A stretch of DNA of 64,000 bases, from contig NZ_SNYR01000002.1 of assembly GCF_004363175.1 (NCBI RefSeq), forward strand, positions 186,001-250,000. The letters are read 5' to 3'. A program made the translations under genes and the position numbers. The notes below the pieces were generated by a model. The model was not told the origin of the DNA and made no database searches. It worked only from the letters and a program-made list of their open reading frames with translations. Source of the DNA: Maritalea mobilis (GTDB lineage: Bacteria; Pseudomonadota; Alphaproteobacteria; Rhizobiales; Devosiaceae). Of the stretch, positions 8,024 through 15,982 are shown piece by piece. Every line of letters starts with the position of its first letter. Within the stretch, counting starts at the first letter, position 1.

Positions 8024-9334
8024 ATGGCTGATTTAACCTCAAATTTTCTAGGCATTTCGTCTCCCAACCCGTTCTGGCTGGCCTCTGCACCGCCAACTGA
8101 CAAAGCTTACAATGTAGAGCGCGCATTTGAAGCGGGCTGGGGCGGTGTCGTTTGGAAAACACTCGGCTCAGAAGGCCCGCCAGTGGTGAATGTGAACGGC
8201 CCGCGCTATGGCGCAATTTATGGCCATGATCGGCATTTGATCGGGCTGAACAATATTGAGCTGATCACTGACCGCGATCTTTACGTGAATTTGAAAGAAA
8301 TCACCGAGGTCAAGAAACGCTGGCCGGATCGCGCGCTTATCGTTTCACTGATGGTACCTTGTGACGAGGAAAGCTGGAAGGCCATTCTGCCGCTGGTAGA
8401 AGAAACTGGCGCGGATGGTATTGAGCTGAACTTTGGTTGCCCGCACGGCATGAGCGAACGTGGCATGGGTGCCGCCGTTGGCCAGGTGCCGGAATATATT
8501 CAAATGGTCACTGAATGGTGCAAGAAATACTATTCAAAACCTGTGATCGTGAAGCTGACGCCGAACATCACCGATGTGCGTTACCCAGCACGCGCGGCCA
8601 AAGCAGGCGGCGCGGATGCTGTAAGCCTGATCAACACGATCAACTCAATTGTTGAAGTTGATCTCGACAATTTTGCGCCTGTGCCAACAATTGACGGCAA
8701 GGGCTCACATGGCGGCTATTGTGGGCCAGCTGTGAAACCGATCGCCATGAATATGGTGGCGGAAATTGCACGCGATGTAGAAACCGCAGGTCTGCCGATT
8801 TCAGGGATTGGCGGCATCACCACATGGCGCGATGCGGCCGAATTTATCTCCCTTGGTTGTGGCAATGTGCAAGTGTGCACCGCTGCCATGACCTATGGCT
8901 TTAAAGTGGTGCAGGAAATGATCACCGGGCTGAGCGATTGGATGGATGAAAAGGGCATCAATTCCATCGATGAGTTTATGGGCCGTGCGGTGCCAAATGT
9001 GACGGATTGGAAATATCTCAACCTCAATTACGTCACCAAAGCCAAAATCAATCAGGATTTGTGCATTGAATGTGGCCGCTGCCACATTGCCTGTGAAGAC
9101 ACATCGCACCAGGCAATCACCAACATGGTAGATGGCAAACGCCACTTTGAGGTGATTGACGAAGAATGCGTGGGATGTAATCTATGTGTGAATGTCTGCC
9201 CAGTTGATGATTGCATCACCATGGAACCTATCGCCGGAATGGACCCACGCACGGGCAAGCCAATCGATCCAGAATATGCAAACTGGACGACCCATCCAAA
9301 CAATCCTAGCGCCAATACGGAGGCGGCAGAATAA
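8024..9334 (+). CDS. preA: NAD-dependent dihydropyrimidine dehydrogenase subunit PreA
   Basis: A 436-residue catalytic subunit. The first 300 residues form a dihydroorotate-dehydrogenase-like FMN barrel (NFGCPHGMSERGMGA, then VKLTPNITD). The C-terminus carries two ferredoxin-type 4Fe-4S motifs, CIECGRCHIAC and CVGCNLCVNVCP, that receive electrons from PreT. The start at 8024 sits behind GAGGAG and was preferred to a longer ORF reading into preT. With PreT it catalyses the first step of reductive pyrimidine breakdown. Its stop codon overlaps a possible ATA start of the next gene. Confidence 0.96.
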   Translation: MADLTSNFLGISSPNPFWLASAPPTDKAYNVERAFEAGWGGVVWKTLGSEGPPVVNVNGPRYGAIYGHDRHLIGLNNIELITDRDLYVNLKEITEVKKRWPDRALIVSLMVPCDEESWKAILPLVEETGADGIELNFGCPHGMSERGMGAAVGQVPEYIQMVTEWCKKYYSKPVIVKLTPNITDVRYPARAAKAGGADAVSLINTINSIVEVDLDNFAPVPTIDGKGSHGGYCGPAVKPIAMNMVAEIARDVETAGLPISGIGGITTWRDAAEFISLGCGNVQVCTAAMTYGFKVVQEMITGLSDWMDEKGINSIDEFMGRAVPNVTDWKYLNLNYVTKAKINQDLCIECGRCHIACEDTSHQAITNMVDGKRHFEVIDEECVGCNLCVNVCPVDDCITMEPIAGMDPRTGKPIDPEYANWTTHPNNPSANTEAAE

Positions 9335-10284
9335 CACAAGAACCCGCCTTATCAGCTGAGCGCCACCATTTCAGGCGCACAATAGATGGCCGCGAAAAAC
9401 TTCGCGGCCATTTGGCTATGATATTGTTTTCCGTGCTGATTGCGGCGTCATTTTCCTTTGGTGCGCTGGCCGCCCCTTTTATCGATGCTGGCGCTTTAAG
9501 CGCATCCCGCTTCGTACTGGCCTCTATCGTGATGGCCCTCATCGCCTATTTCACCCGCGTGCCGCTGACTGAGGGCAAAAGAATATTGCCCGCCAAACCG
9601 TATCGGTTCTTGATCCTCGGGTCGCTGATGGGTGTTTATTTCGTGACTATGTTCGAAGCGCTGCAAATCGCGTCGCCCGTTTCAACCGGGGCGGTGTTCA
9701 CACTGATGCCGATTATCTCGGCTGGATTTGGCGTGGTGTTTCTGGCCCAGCGTGTATCGCCGCGCATGATGATTAGCTTATTTATCGCAGCGATTGGCGC
9801 GATCTGGGTGATTTTCCGTGGCGATTTAGATGCGCTATTGTCCTTCAATATTGGGACGGGCGAAGCCATTTTCTTTGTCGGCGTGGTGGCCCATGGTGCT
9901 TATGCGCCGCTGGTGCGACGGCTCAATCAAGGTGAGCCGGTTGTGCAATTCTCATTCTGGACATTGGCCGCATGTGCCTTATGCCTGAGCATCTATGCCA
10001 TCTATGGCATTATGGAAACGGATTGGCTCAACCTGCCCGCAGTGGTTTATTGGGCTGGGCTTTATCTGACGATATTCACCACGGCCCTCACCTTTTTCCT
10101 GCTGCAATATGCCAGCTTGCGCCTGCCTGCATCGAAGGTGATGTCCTATGGCTATTTGACGCCCAGCTTTATCATTTTGATTGAGGGCGTGAGCGGGCGT
10201 GGCTGGGTGAACCCAAGCGTTGCCGTTGGCGCATTGGTGACCGTGTTGGCGCTTGCTGTCTTGGCCTTTGCCAAGGAGGGATAG
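9331..10284 (+). CDS. DMT/EamA family drug-metabolite transporter
   Basis: An inner-membrane permease of about 10 helices with two EamA repeats (repeat 1 about to residue 150, repeat 2 to the end, closing with VGALVTVLALAVLAFAKEG). The first canonical start is a TTG at 9412 or ATG at 9418, giving about 290 residues with no good ribosome site. The frame is open back to 9310, and an ATA codon at 9331 has GGAGG at 9319-9323 and overlaps the preA stop as ATAA. The extension (GREKLRGHL before the first helix) reads like a usual cytoplasmic N-terminus of the family, so I give the long form tentatively. It may export a pathway intermediate; the substrate is unknown. Confidence 0.85.
   Translation: MTQEPALSAERHHFRRTIDGREKLRGHLAMILFSVLIAASFSFGALAAPFIDAGALSASRFVLASIVMALIAYFTRVPLTEGKRILPAKPYRFLILGSLMGVYFVTMFEALQIASPVSTGAVFTLMPIISAGFGVVFLAQRVSPRMMISLFIAAIGAIWVIFRGDLDALLSFNIGTGEAIFFVGVVAHGAYAPLVRRLNQGEPVVQFSFWTLAACALCLSIYAIYGIMETDWLNLPAVVYWAGLYLTIFTTALTFFLLQYASLRLPASKVMSYGYLTPSFIILIEGVSGRGWVNPSVAVGALVTVLALAVLAFAKEG
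9386..9411 (+). repeat. Perfect hairpin in the DMT transporter start region
   Basis: An 11-base-pair inverted repeat with an AAAC loop (arms begin ATGGCCGCGAA) ends exactly at the TTG at 9412. It has no following U-run. If translation begins at ATA 9331 the hairpin is coding; if at 9412 it would sit over the initiation region and hinder ribosome loading or act as an attenuator after preA. Confidence 0.6.
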
Positions 10285-10287
10285 ACG

Positions 10288-10926
10288 CTAGTCCGCTTTC
10301 AACAGGGAGGTGAAAAGCTGTTCCAAATAGGCTTTGGTGGTTTCGAACTGCGCAGGATCATCAATGCCCTGCCCCATCACCACTTTTACCTGCACTTCGA
10401 AATCGGCATAATGCTGGGTGGTGGCCCAAATGGAGAAAATCAAATGCCGCGCATCAACTTTTTTGATGCGCCCTTCGTCCATCCATTTGTCCATGATTTT
10501 GGATTTCTCAAGGACAAGATTGTTGATTTCACCTTCAAGAATGGGCTTGATGCGCGGTGCGCCCTGCACGATCTCATTGGCGAACAAACGGCTTTCCCGT
10601 GGGAAATCTCGCGCCATTTCGATTTTGCGGCGCACATAGTTCAAAATCTCTTCTAAAGGATCGCCATCCTCTGAAAGCTCACGCAATGGCGCAAGCCAAG
10701 AATCCAACAAACGCGACAGCAGCGTTTCGTGAATATCCTGCTTTGATTTGAAATAATAAAGCAGGTTGGGTTTGGACATCCCTGCTTCTTCAGCAATCTG
10801 ATCAATGGTGGAACCCCGAAATCCGTTCTGAGAAAAGACTTCCAGCGCGGCTTCAAGAATCTTTTTTTCATTTGCACGTTGAATGCGCGTGCGCCGTTTT
10901 GGCGTATGAGTTCCGGCCCCAACCAT
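10288..10926 (-). CDS. TetR family regulator, RutR-like
   Basis: A 212-residue regulator, the same length as E. coli RutR. The helix-turn-helix region (about residues 15-65) has the RutR-type wording FRGSTIDQIAEEAGMSKPN-LLYYFKSKQ, and the C-terminal domain matches the RutR/YcdC effector domain (WLAPL; FANEI; WATTQHYADF). RutR senses uracil or thymine; here it probably represses pyrimidine degradation genes on both sides. The ATG at 10926 follows GAAGGAATT; longer starts lack this. A 26-base inverted repeat 22 bases upstream may be its own operator. Confidence 0.88.
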   Translation of the reverse strand: MVGAGTHTPKRRTRIQRANEKKILEAALEVFSQNGFRGSTIDQIAEEAGMSKPNLLYYFKSKQDIHETLLSRLLDSWLAPLRELSEDGDPLEEILNYVRRKIEMARDFPRESRLFANEIVQGAPRIKPILEGEINNLVLEKSKIMDKWMDEGRIKKVDARHLIFSIWATTQHYADFEVQVKVVMGQGIDDPAQFETTKAYLEQLFTSLLKAD

Positions 10927-10948
10927 CGACAATTCCTTCATTCTTTGA

Positions 10949-10974
10949 ACTTGTCGACATGCGTGTGGACAAGT
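10949..10974. promoter_or_regulatory. Inverted repeat upstream of tetR, probable operator
   Basis: Arms ACTTGTCGACA and TGTGGACAAGT (10 of 11 positions complementary) are separated by TGCG. It lies 22 bases before the tetR start codon, a usual place for TetR autoregulation. The sequence differs from the RutR consensus, so either the local protein has another preference or a second regulator binds. Confidence 0.5.
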
Positions 10975-11342
10975 GCTGGTCGGCAATCGCAGATTGTGCG
11001 TACCGACTTTCCCGCATTACATAAACTTATCATACCCAAACGTCCAGCGCATATAACCAAGACCTTCGTTTATAAAGAACTGAGCGCGGAACCAAATCAA
11101 TTTTATCAAGTAAAACAATGCGCTTTCCAATTATTCAAGGCAGCAAAAATGCTGTAAACTCTATTGCGAACTTGCACCGACACTTAAGCGAACGCCTTGG
11201 GACAAATCCGTCCAATGATCAACTTCGTTTTTACCTGTTTCCGCACCACCTCTATTTGCGCCCAGTCCTAAAATTTCTCTCGACACTGTCGCGAATTTGC
11301 TCAACAGTTTGCGCTTGACCAATTAAATAGACTTGCTAAACT

Positions 11343-11358
11343 TTGATCAAGCAGTCAA
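11343..11358. promoter_or_regulatory. RutR-like operator upstream of aminotransferase
   Basis: TTGATCAAGCAGTCAA matches 11 of the 14 defined positions of TTGACCAnnTGGTCAA and lies 78 bases before the aminotransferase start. A further half-site, TTGACCAATT, is at 11315-11324. Confidence 0.4.
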
Positions 11359-11436
11359 TTTTTTGCAAAGTTTTTTTCAACTTTTATGCACCTGATTGAT
11401 CTGCATCTATTTTTGCGTAAGGGGAGGTGCGCATTA

Positions 11437-12762
11437 ATGTCAGATGCCACAAATGTGCCTAATGATCTAAACGCGTTTTGGATGCCGTTTACGTCCAATC
11501 GCCAATTCAAAAAACAACCGCGCATGTTTGTGGGTGCAAAGGATATGCACTACACCACCAGCGATGGCCGAGAGGTGCTTGATGGCACGGCGGGTCTGTG
11601 GTGTTGCAACGCGGGCCATTGCCGTCCCAAAATCACTGAAGCGATCCAGCAACAGGCTGGCGAATTAGATTATGCGCCGGCGTTCCAAATGGGGCACCCG
11701 AAGGCGTTTCAATTGGCCAATCGGCTGGTCGACATAGCGCCGAAGGGCATGGATCATGTGTTCTTCACCAATTCGGGTTCTGAATCAGTTGAAACCGCGC
11801 TCAAGATCGCCCTCGCCTATCATAAGGTGAAAGGCGAAGGGTCGCGCACCCGCCTTGTGGGGCGTGAGCGCGGCTATCATGGGGTGAATTTTGGTGGTAT
11901 TTCGGTAGGTGGCATTGTGGCCAACCGCAAGATGTTTGGCACCTTGCTGACAGGCGTTGACCATCTGCCGCACACCCATTTGCCGGACAAAAATGCATTT
12001 ACGCGCGGCGAGCCAGAACATGGCGGCGATTTGGCCGATGAGTTGGAGCGGATCGTGGCACTGCATGACGCATCCACAGTGGCGGCTGTGATCGTTGAGC
12101 CTGTCGCTGGGTCGACGGGCGTTTTGATCCCGCCCAAAGGCTATTTGAAGCGATTGCGTGACATTTGCACCAAGCACGGTATTTTGCTGATTTTTGACGA
12201 GGTGATCACCGGGTTTGGCCGTTTGGGCTCGCCTTTTGCGGCGCAGCATTTTGATGTGATGCCGGATATGATCACCACAGCCAAAGGCTTGACCAATGGC
12301 GTAATTCCGATGGGCGCGGTGTTTGTGAGCAATGAAATTCACGACGCCTTTATGAATGGCCCGGAACATCTGATCGAGTTTTTCCACGGCTACACCTATT
12401 CCGGCAACCCGATTGCCAGCGCAGCGGGTTTGGCGACGCTGGAGACGTATGCTGAGGAAGGACTTCTGACCCGCGCAGCCGAGTTGGATTCTTATTGGGC
12501 GGATGCGTTGCATTCTCTCAAAGATGCAAAGCATGTGATCGACATTCGCAATATCGGGCTGATTGGCGCGATTGAGCTTGAGCCGATTGCCGGGGAACCA
12601 ACCAAGCGGGCTTTCTCATGCTTCTTAGATGCATATGATCGCGGCCTGTTGATCCGCACGACTGGCGACACCATCGCCCTGTCTCCGCCACTCATCATTG
12701 AAAAATCGCATATTGATCAATTGGTGGACACCTTACGCACTGTTTTGAACGAGGCCGCATAA
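11437..12762 (+). CDS. Class III aminotransferase, probable beta-alanine:pyruvate transaminase
   Basis: A 441-residue PLP enzyme of the omega-amino acid transaminase group. The catalytic Lys is in TTAKGLTNG (about residue 288), the cofactor-binding Asp in IFDEVITGFGR, and the substrate-loop Arg in the C-terminal part. FWMPFTSNRQFK near the N-terminus is typical of beta-alanine:pyruvate enzymes. It should turn beta-alanine (from uracil) or 3-aminoisobutyrate (from thymine) into malonate or methylmalonate semialdehyde. The start at 11437 follows AGGGGAGG. The next gene begins directly after its stop, so the two are coupled. Confidence 0.92.
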   Translation: MSDATNVPNDLNAFWMPFTSNRQFKKQPRMFVGAKDMHYTTSDGREVLDGTAGLWCCNAGHCRPKITEAIQQQAGELDYAPAFQMGHPKAFQLANRLVDIAPKGMDHVFFTNSGSESVETALKIALAYHKVKGEGSRTRLVGRERGYHGVNFGGISVGGIVANRKMFGTLLTGVDHLPHTHLPDKNAFTRGEPEHGGDLADELERIVALHDASTVAAVIVEPVAGSTGVLIPPKGYLKRLRDICTKHGILLIFDEVITGFGRLGSPFAAQHFDVMPDMITTAKGLTNGVIPMGAVFVSNEIHDAFMNGPEHLIEFFHGYTYSGNPIASAAGLATLETYAEEGLLTRAAELDSYWADALHSLKDAKHVIDIRNIGLIGAIELEPIAGEPTKRAFSCFLDAYDRGLLIRTTGDTIALSPPLIIEKSHIDQLVDTLRTVLNEAA

Positions 12763-14253
12763 ATGAATATTGTCCAAAATGCCATCAATGGCCAAAGAGT
12801 AACATCCACCTCTTCCAACCGCGTGCCAGTGTTTAACCCAGCGACAGGCGAGCAAAGCGCAGAATTGCCACTTTCCTCCGTGGATGAAGTGAATGCTGCC
12901 GTTGCCGCTGCAAAAGCTGCTGCGCCCGCTTGGGGCGATACGCCTGCACTGAAACGCGCGCGTTTTATGTTTCGGTTCAATGAATTGTTGAACCAACATG
13001 CGGACGATATTGCGCGGGAGATTTCCAAAGAGCATGGCAAAACCCATGATGATGCGCTGGGCGAAGTGGCCCGCGGCATTGAAGTGGTGGAATTTGCCTG
13101 TGGCATCCCCTCTTTGCTGAAAGGCGACTTTAGCCGCAATGTGGGTCCGTCCGTCGACACGGTGGCAGACCGCAAGCCGCTGGGCGTTGTGGCAGGCATT
13201 ACGCCGTTCAACTTTCCAGCGATGGTGCCCATGTGGATGTACCCGGTGGCCATCGCCTGCGGCAATACCTTTGTGTTGAAACCGTCGGAGCGTGATCCAT
13301 CAGCCCCCATGTTGGTGTGGGATCTGTTTCAAGAAGCGGGCTTCCCGGATGGTGTGTTGAATGTGGTGCATGGCGATAAATTGGCCGTAGACACATTGCT
13401 GGACCATCCCGACGTGAAGGCCATCAGCTTTGTGGGCTCCACGCCTATCGCGGAATATGTTTACAAACGCGGCACCGATGCAGGCAAGCGAGTACAGGCA
13501 CTCGGCGGTGCGAAAAATCATATGATCGTGATGCCTGACGCGGATATGGACAAAGCTGCAGACGCCTTGATGGGCGCTGGCTACGGTTCGGCCGGCGAAC
13601 GGTGCATGGCGATTTCTGTTGCAGTGCCCGTGGGTGAAAAGACCGCCGATGCATTGGTGGCGAAGCTGAAGCCGCGCGTTGAAGCGCTTAAGGTTGGTCC
13701 TGCTACGGATAGTGATGCCGAAATGGGCCCGCTGATCACCAAGGCGCACCAAGATAAAGTGCTGGGCTATATTGATGAAGGCGAAAAGGCCGGAGCCGAG
13801 CTTGTTGTTGATGGTCGAGGTTACGCGCCGCAAGGTTATGAAGAGGGCTATTATGTCGGCGGCACCCTGTTTGATCGGGTCACCACCGATATGTCGATCT
13901 ATAAGGAAGAGATTTTCGGCCCCGTGCTCTCTGTGGTACGCGCCAAAGATTATAGCGAGGCCGTGGATATGATCAATGCGCACGAATATGGCAATGGCAC
14001 CGCCATTTTCACCCGAGATGGCGACGCAGCGCGCGAATTCGCCGACAAAATTGAGGTCGGCATGGTGGGCGTTAACGTGCCGATCCCAGTGCCTGTGGCG
14101 TATCACAGCTTTGGCGGTTGGAAGCGCTCTTCCTTCGGTGCGCACGGCATGTATGGCCCCGAGGGCGTGCATTTTTACACACGGTTGAAAACCATCACCA
14201 CAAGATGGCCGGGCGGAATTAAAGAAGGCGCAGTCTTCACTTTTCCATCGTGA
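12763..14253 (+). CDS. mmsA: CoA-acylating (methyl)malonate semialdehyde dehydrogenase
   Basis: A 496-residue aldehyde dehydrogenase of the MmsA type. It has TPFNFPAM for the oxyanion site (about residues 147-154), KPSERDPS (about 173), and the catalytic Cys in GERCMAIS (about 285), the wording typical of the CoA-dependent family. It oxidises malonate or methylmalonate semialdehyde to acetyl-CoA or propionyl-CoA, the natural exit from beta-alanine and 3-aminoisobutyrate. Its ATG abuts the aminotransferase stop codon. The same enzyme also serves valine and inositol breakdown, but the neighbours point to pyrimidines. Confidence 0.94.
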   Translation: MNIVQNAINGQRVTSTSSNRVPVFNPATGEQSAELPLSSVDEVNAAVAAAKAAAPAWGDTPALKRARFMFRFNELLNQHADDIAREISKEHGKTHDDALGEVARGIEVVEFACGIPSLLKGDFSRNVGPSVDTVADRKPLGVVAGITPFNFPAMVPMWMYPVAIACGNTFVLKPSERDPSAPMLVWDLFQEAGFPDGVLNVVHGDKLAVDTLLDHPDVKAISFVGSTPIAEYVYKRGTDAGKRVQALGGAKNHMIVMPDADMDKAADALMGAGYGSAGERCMAISVAVPVGEKTADALVAKLKPRVEALKVGPATDSDAEMGPLITKAHQDKVLGYIDEGEKAGAELVVDGRGYAPQGYEEGYYVGGTLFDRVTTDMSIYKEEIFGPVLSVVRAKDYSEAVDMINAHEYGNGTAIFTRDGDAAREFADKIEVGMVGVNVPIPVPVAYHSFGGWKRSSFGAHGMYGPEGVHFYTRLKTITTRWPGGIKEGAVFTFPS

Positions 14254-14283
14254 GGAACCAAAAAGAATTAAGGGAAGAGACCA

Positions 14284-15534
14284 ATGACAACACTTGGGAC
14301 AAATCATAAAATCAACGGCGACCGCCTTTGGGACAGCTTGATGGACATGGCAAAAATCGGTCCCGGTGTGCGCGGTGGCAATAACCGCCAGACAGTGACC
14401 GACGAGGATGGCGAAGGCCGCCACCTGTTCCGCAAATGGTGCGAAGAGGCTGGCATGAGCATGGGCGTTGACCAGATGGGCAATATGTTTATGCGCCATG
14501 AGGGTACGGACCCGGATGCCCTGCCCGTTTATGTTGGCTCTCACCTCGACACCCAGCCCACTGGCGGCAAATATGACGGGGTACTGGGTGTTCTGGCTGG
14601 CCTAGAAATTGTCCGTTCCTTGCGGGACATGAACATTAAAACAAAGCGTCCGATTGTGGTGACCAACTGGACAAATGAAGAAGGTACTCGATTTGCCCCG
14701 GCGATGCTCTCGTCCGGGGTTTTTGCTGGGATGCACACGCAAGACTGGGCCTATGATCGCGAAGATGCAGAGGGCAAAAAGTTTGGTGCCGAGCTGGAGC
14801 GGATCGGCTGGAAAGGCGAAGAGAAAGTTGGCGACCGTAAGATGCACGCTTTCTTTGAGTTGCATATTGAGCAAGGGCCAATCCTTGAGGCCGAGGGCAA
14901 AGATATTGGCGTGGTGACCCACGGCCAGGGGCTTTCATGGACTCAAGTGACCGTGACGGGCAAAGAGAGCCACACCGGCTCGACCCCGATGCCCATGCGC
15001 AAAAATGCTGGGCTTGGCATGGCGCGGATTTTGGAATTGGTTGATGAGATTGCATGGTCGCATAAGCCAGATGCTGTGGGCGCTGCTGGCCATATTGATG
15101 TTTATCCAAACTCGCGCAATGTGATCCCCGGCAAAGCCGTTTTCACAGTGGATTTCCGTTCACCAAACTTGAGCGTGATCCAAGATATGGAAAAGCGGCT
15201 AGCCGAAGGCGCAAAGAAGATTTGTGAAGAGATGGGGCTTGACGTCAAACTTGAAAAAGTCGGCGGTTTTGACCCTGTGGAATTTGACAAGGATTGCGTG
15301 AAGGCTGTGCGCGATGCGGCGGAGCGTTTGGGCTATTCCCATCGAGACATCATTTCCGGCGCGGGCCACGATGCTTGCTGGATCAACCGCACTGCCCCCA
15401 CCGCCATGGTGATGTGCCCTTGCGTTGATGGCTTGAGCCACAATGAGGATGAGGAGATTTCACGAGAGTGGGCTGCTGCTGGGGCAGATGTGTTGTTCCA
15501 CGCGGTAGTGGAAACAGCGGAGATTGTGGAGTGA
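14284..15534 (+). CDS. Zn-dependent N-carbamoyl amino acid hydrolase, probable beta-ureidopropionase
   Basis: A 416-residue M20-family amidohydrolase of the allantoate/N-carbamoyl-amino acid group. Metal ligands are visible in GSHLDTQPTGGKYDG (His and Asp, about residues 80-95), NEEGTRF (Glu, about 125) and ELHIEQGP (His, about 195), with the C-terminal His in GAGHDACW. It should hydrolyse 3-ureidopropionate and 3-ureidoisobutyrate to beta-amino acid, CO2 and ammonia, between dihydropyrimidinase and the aminotransferase. The ribosome site is AGGGAAGAG. Its stop overlaps the GTG of a small uncertain ORF. Confidence 0.92.
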   Translation: MTTLGTNHKINGDRLWDSLMDMAKIGPGVRGGNNRQTVTDEDGEGRHLFRKWCEEAGMSMGVDQMGNMFMRHEGTDPDALPVYVGSHLDTQPTGGKYDGVLGVLAGLEIVRSLRDMNIKTKRPIVVTNWTNEEGTRFAPAMLSSGVFAGMHTQDWAYDREDAEGKKFGAELERIGWKGEEKVGDRKMHAFFELHIEQGPILEAEGKDIGVVTHGQGLSWTQVTVTGKESHTGSTPMPMRKNAGLGMARILELVDEIAWSHKPDAVGAAGHIDVYPNSRNVIPGKAVFTVDFRSPNLSVIQDMEKRLAEGAKKICEEMGLDVKLEKVGGFDPVEFDKDCVKAVRDAAERLGYSHRDIISGAGHDACWINRTAPTAMVMCPCVDGLSHNEDEEISREWAAAGADVLFHAVVETAEIVE

Positions 15535-15767
15535 GGGTTGTTGCGTTGAACCAGCAGAATTGTGAGCTAGTAAAGCGTGCGTATCGTGACGGAAGACCCG
15601 CAAAATATCGGGCATTTCCAAAAGAGTCGAACCAGGTAGAGGATGAAGTAGCCTTCGAAACAGAGCGAAAACTAGCCGAATTCATCTTAAAGAATCCAGG
15701 TTGGAAGTCCTATTTTCATAATAAGACGACCAACCAACGTAATCAGTACGTTGCAACAGTCCGATAG
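15531..15767 (+). CDS. Small ORF of unknown function (78 aa), uncertain
   Basis: A GTG start overlaps the TGA of the hydrolase gene (GTGA), giving a basic, hydrophilic product with no signal peptide or membrane segment. Features include LVKRAYRDGRPAKY in the first third and NKTTNQRNQYV near the end. I do not recognise it. It may be a translationally coupled small protein or chance coding in a degraded insertion between the hydrolase and hydA. An inverted repeat (CAACGTA/TACGTTG, 15735-15753) lies near its 3-prime end. Codon use looks less biased than in neighbours, so confidence is low. Confidence 0.3.
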   Translation: MRVVALNQQNCELVKRAYRDGRPAKYRAFPKESNQVEDEVAFETERKLAEFILKNPGWKSYFHNKTTNQRNQYVATVR

Positions 15768-15982
15768 CTGGATAGTCGGCAAATCAAATTGCTCAGGCTA
15801 TTTTGAGTGTGGAGGACATAAGAAAAGCCCCGCGTCCTACAAGTGGTACGCACAACAAACACCCCGACATCAGATCGGGTAAAACCAAACGACCGGAAAA
15901 TCCGGCGCAGTCATTAAAGATCAACTCTTAGATCTAAGAGGAACGAATAACGGCTCAAAAGAGCGACCCATAGGAGGAACAA
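15768..15982 (+). promoter_or_regulatory. Hairpin-rich leader of dihydropyrimidinase gene
   Basis: 215 bases without a clear gene, containing several inverted repeats in series: GGAGGAC with GTCCTAC (15811-15840), ACCCCGA with TCGGGT (15861-15880), CCGGA-AAA-TCCGG (15893-15905) and a 16-base perfect palindrome (15925-15940). The hydA ribosome site TAGGAGGAA follows. This could be a structured 5-prime leader or an operator cluster. I cannot match it to a known riboswitch. Confidence 0.4.
15925..15940. promoter_or_regulatory. 16-base perfect palindrome upstream of hydA
   Basis: CTCTTAGATCTAAGAG is fully self-complementary and lies 42 bases before the hydA ATG. It has the form of a dimeric repressor or activator site. 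No second copy was noticed in the window. Confidence 0.45.

Larger units (their letters stand above)
10927..11436. promoter_or_regulatory. Divergent intergenic region, tetR / aminotransferase
   Basis: A 510-base gap without a supported gene. It holds a 26-base inverted repeat next to tetR (10949-10974), an RutR-like box at 11343-11358 and a half-site TTGACCA at 11315. The 11330-11400 stretch is AT-rich with several T-tracts, consistent with the aminotransferase promoter. Short plus-strand ORFs here look non-coding. Confidence 0.55.

Noticed and set aside
11118-11318. 66-residue plus-strand ORF between tetR and the aminotransferase
   Set aside because: No ribosome site and no family; overlaps operator-like sequences.
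13300-14544. 414-residue minus-strand ORF
   Set aside because: Antisense to mmsA and the hydrolase gene; its His/Ala-rich composition is typical of a shadow frame.
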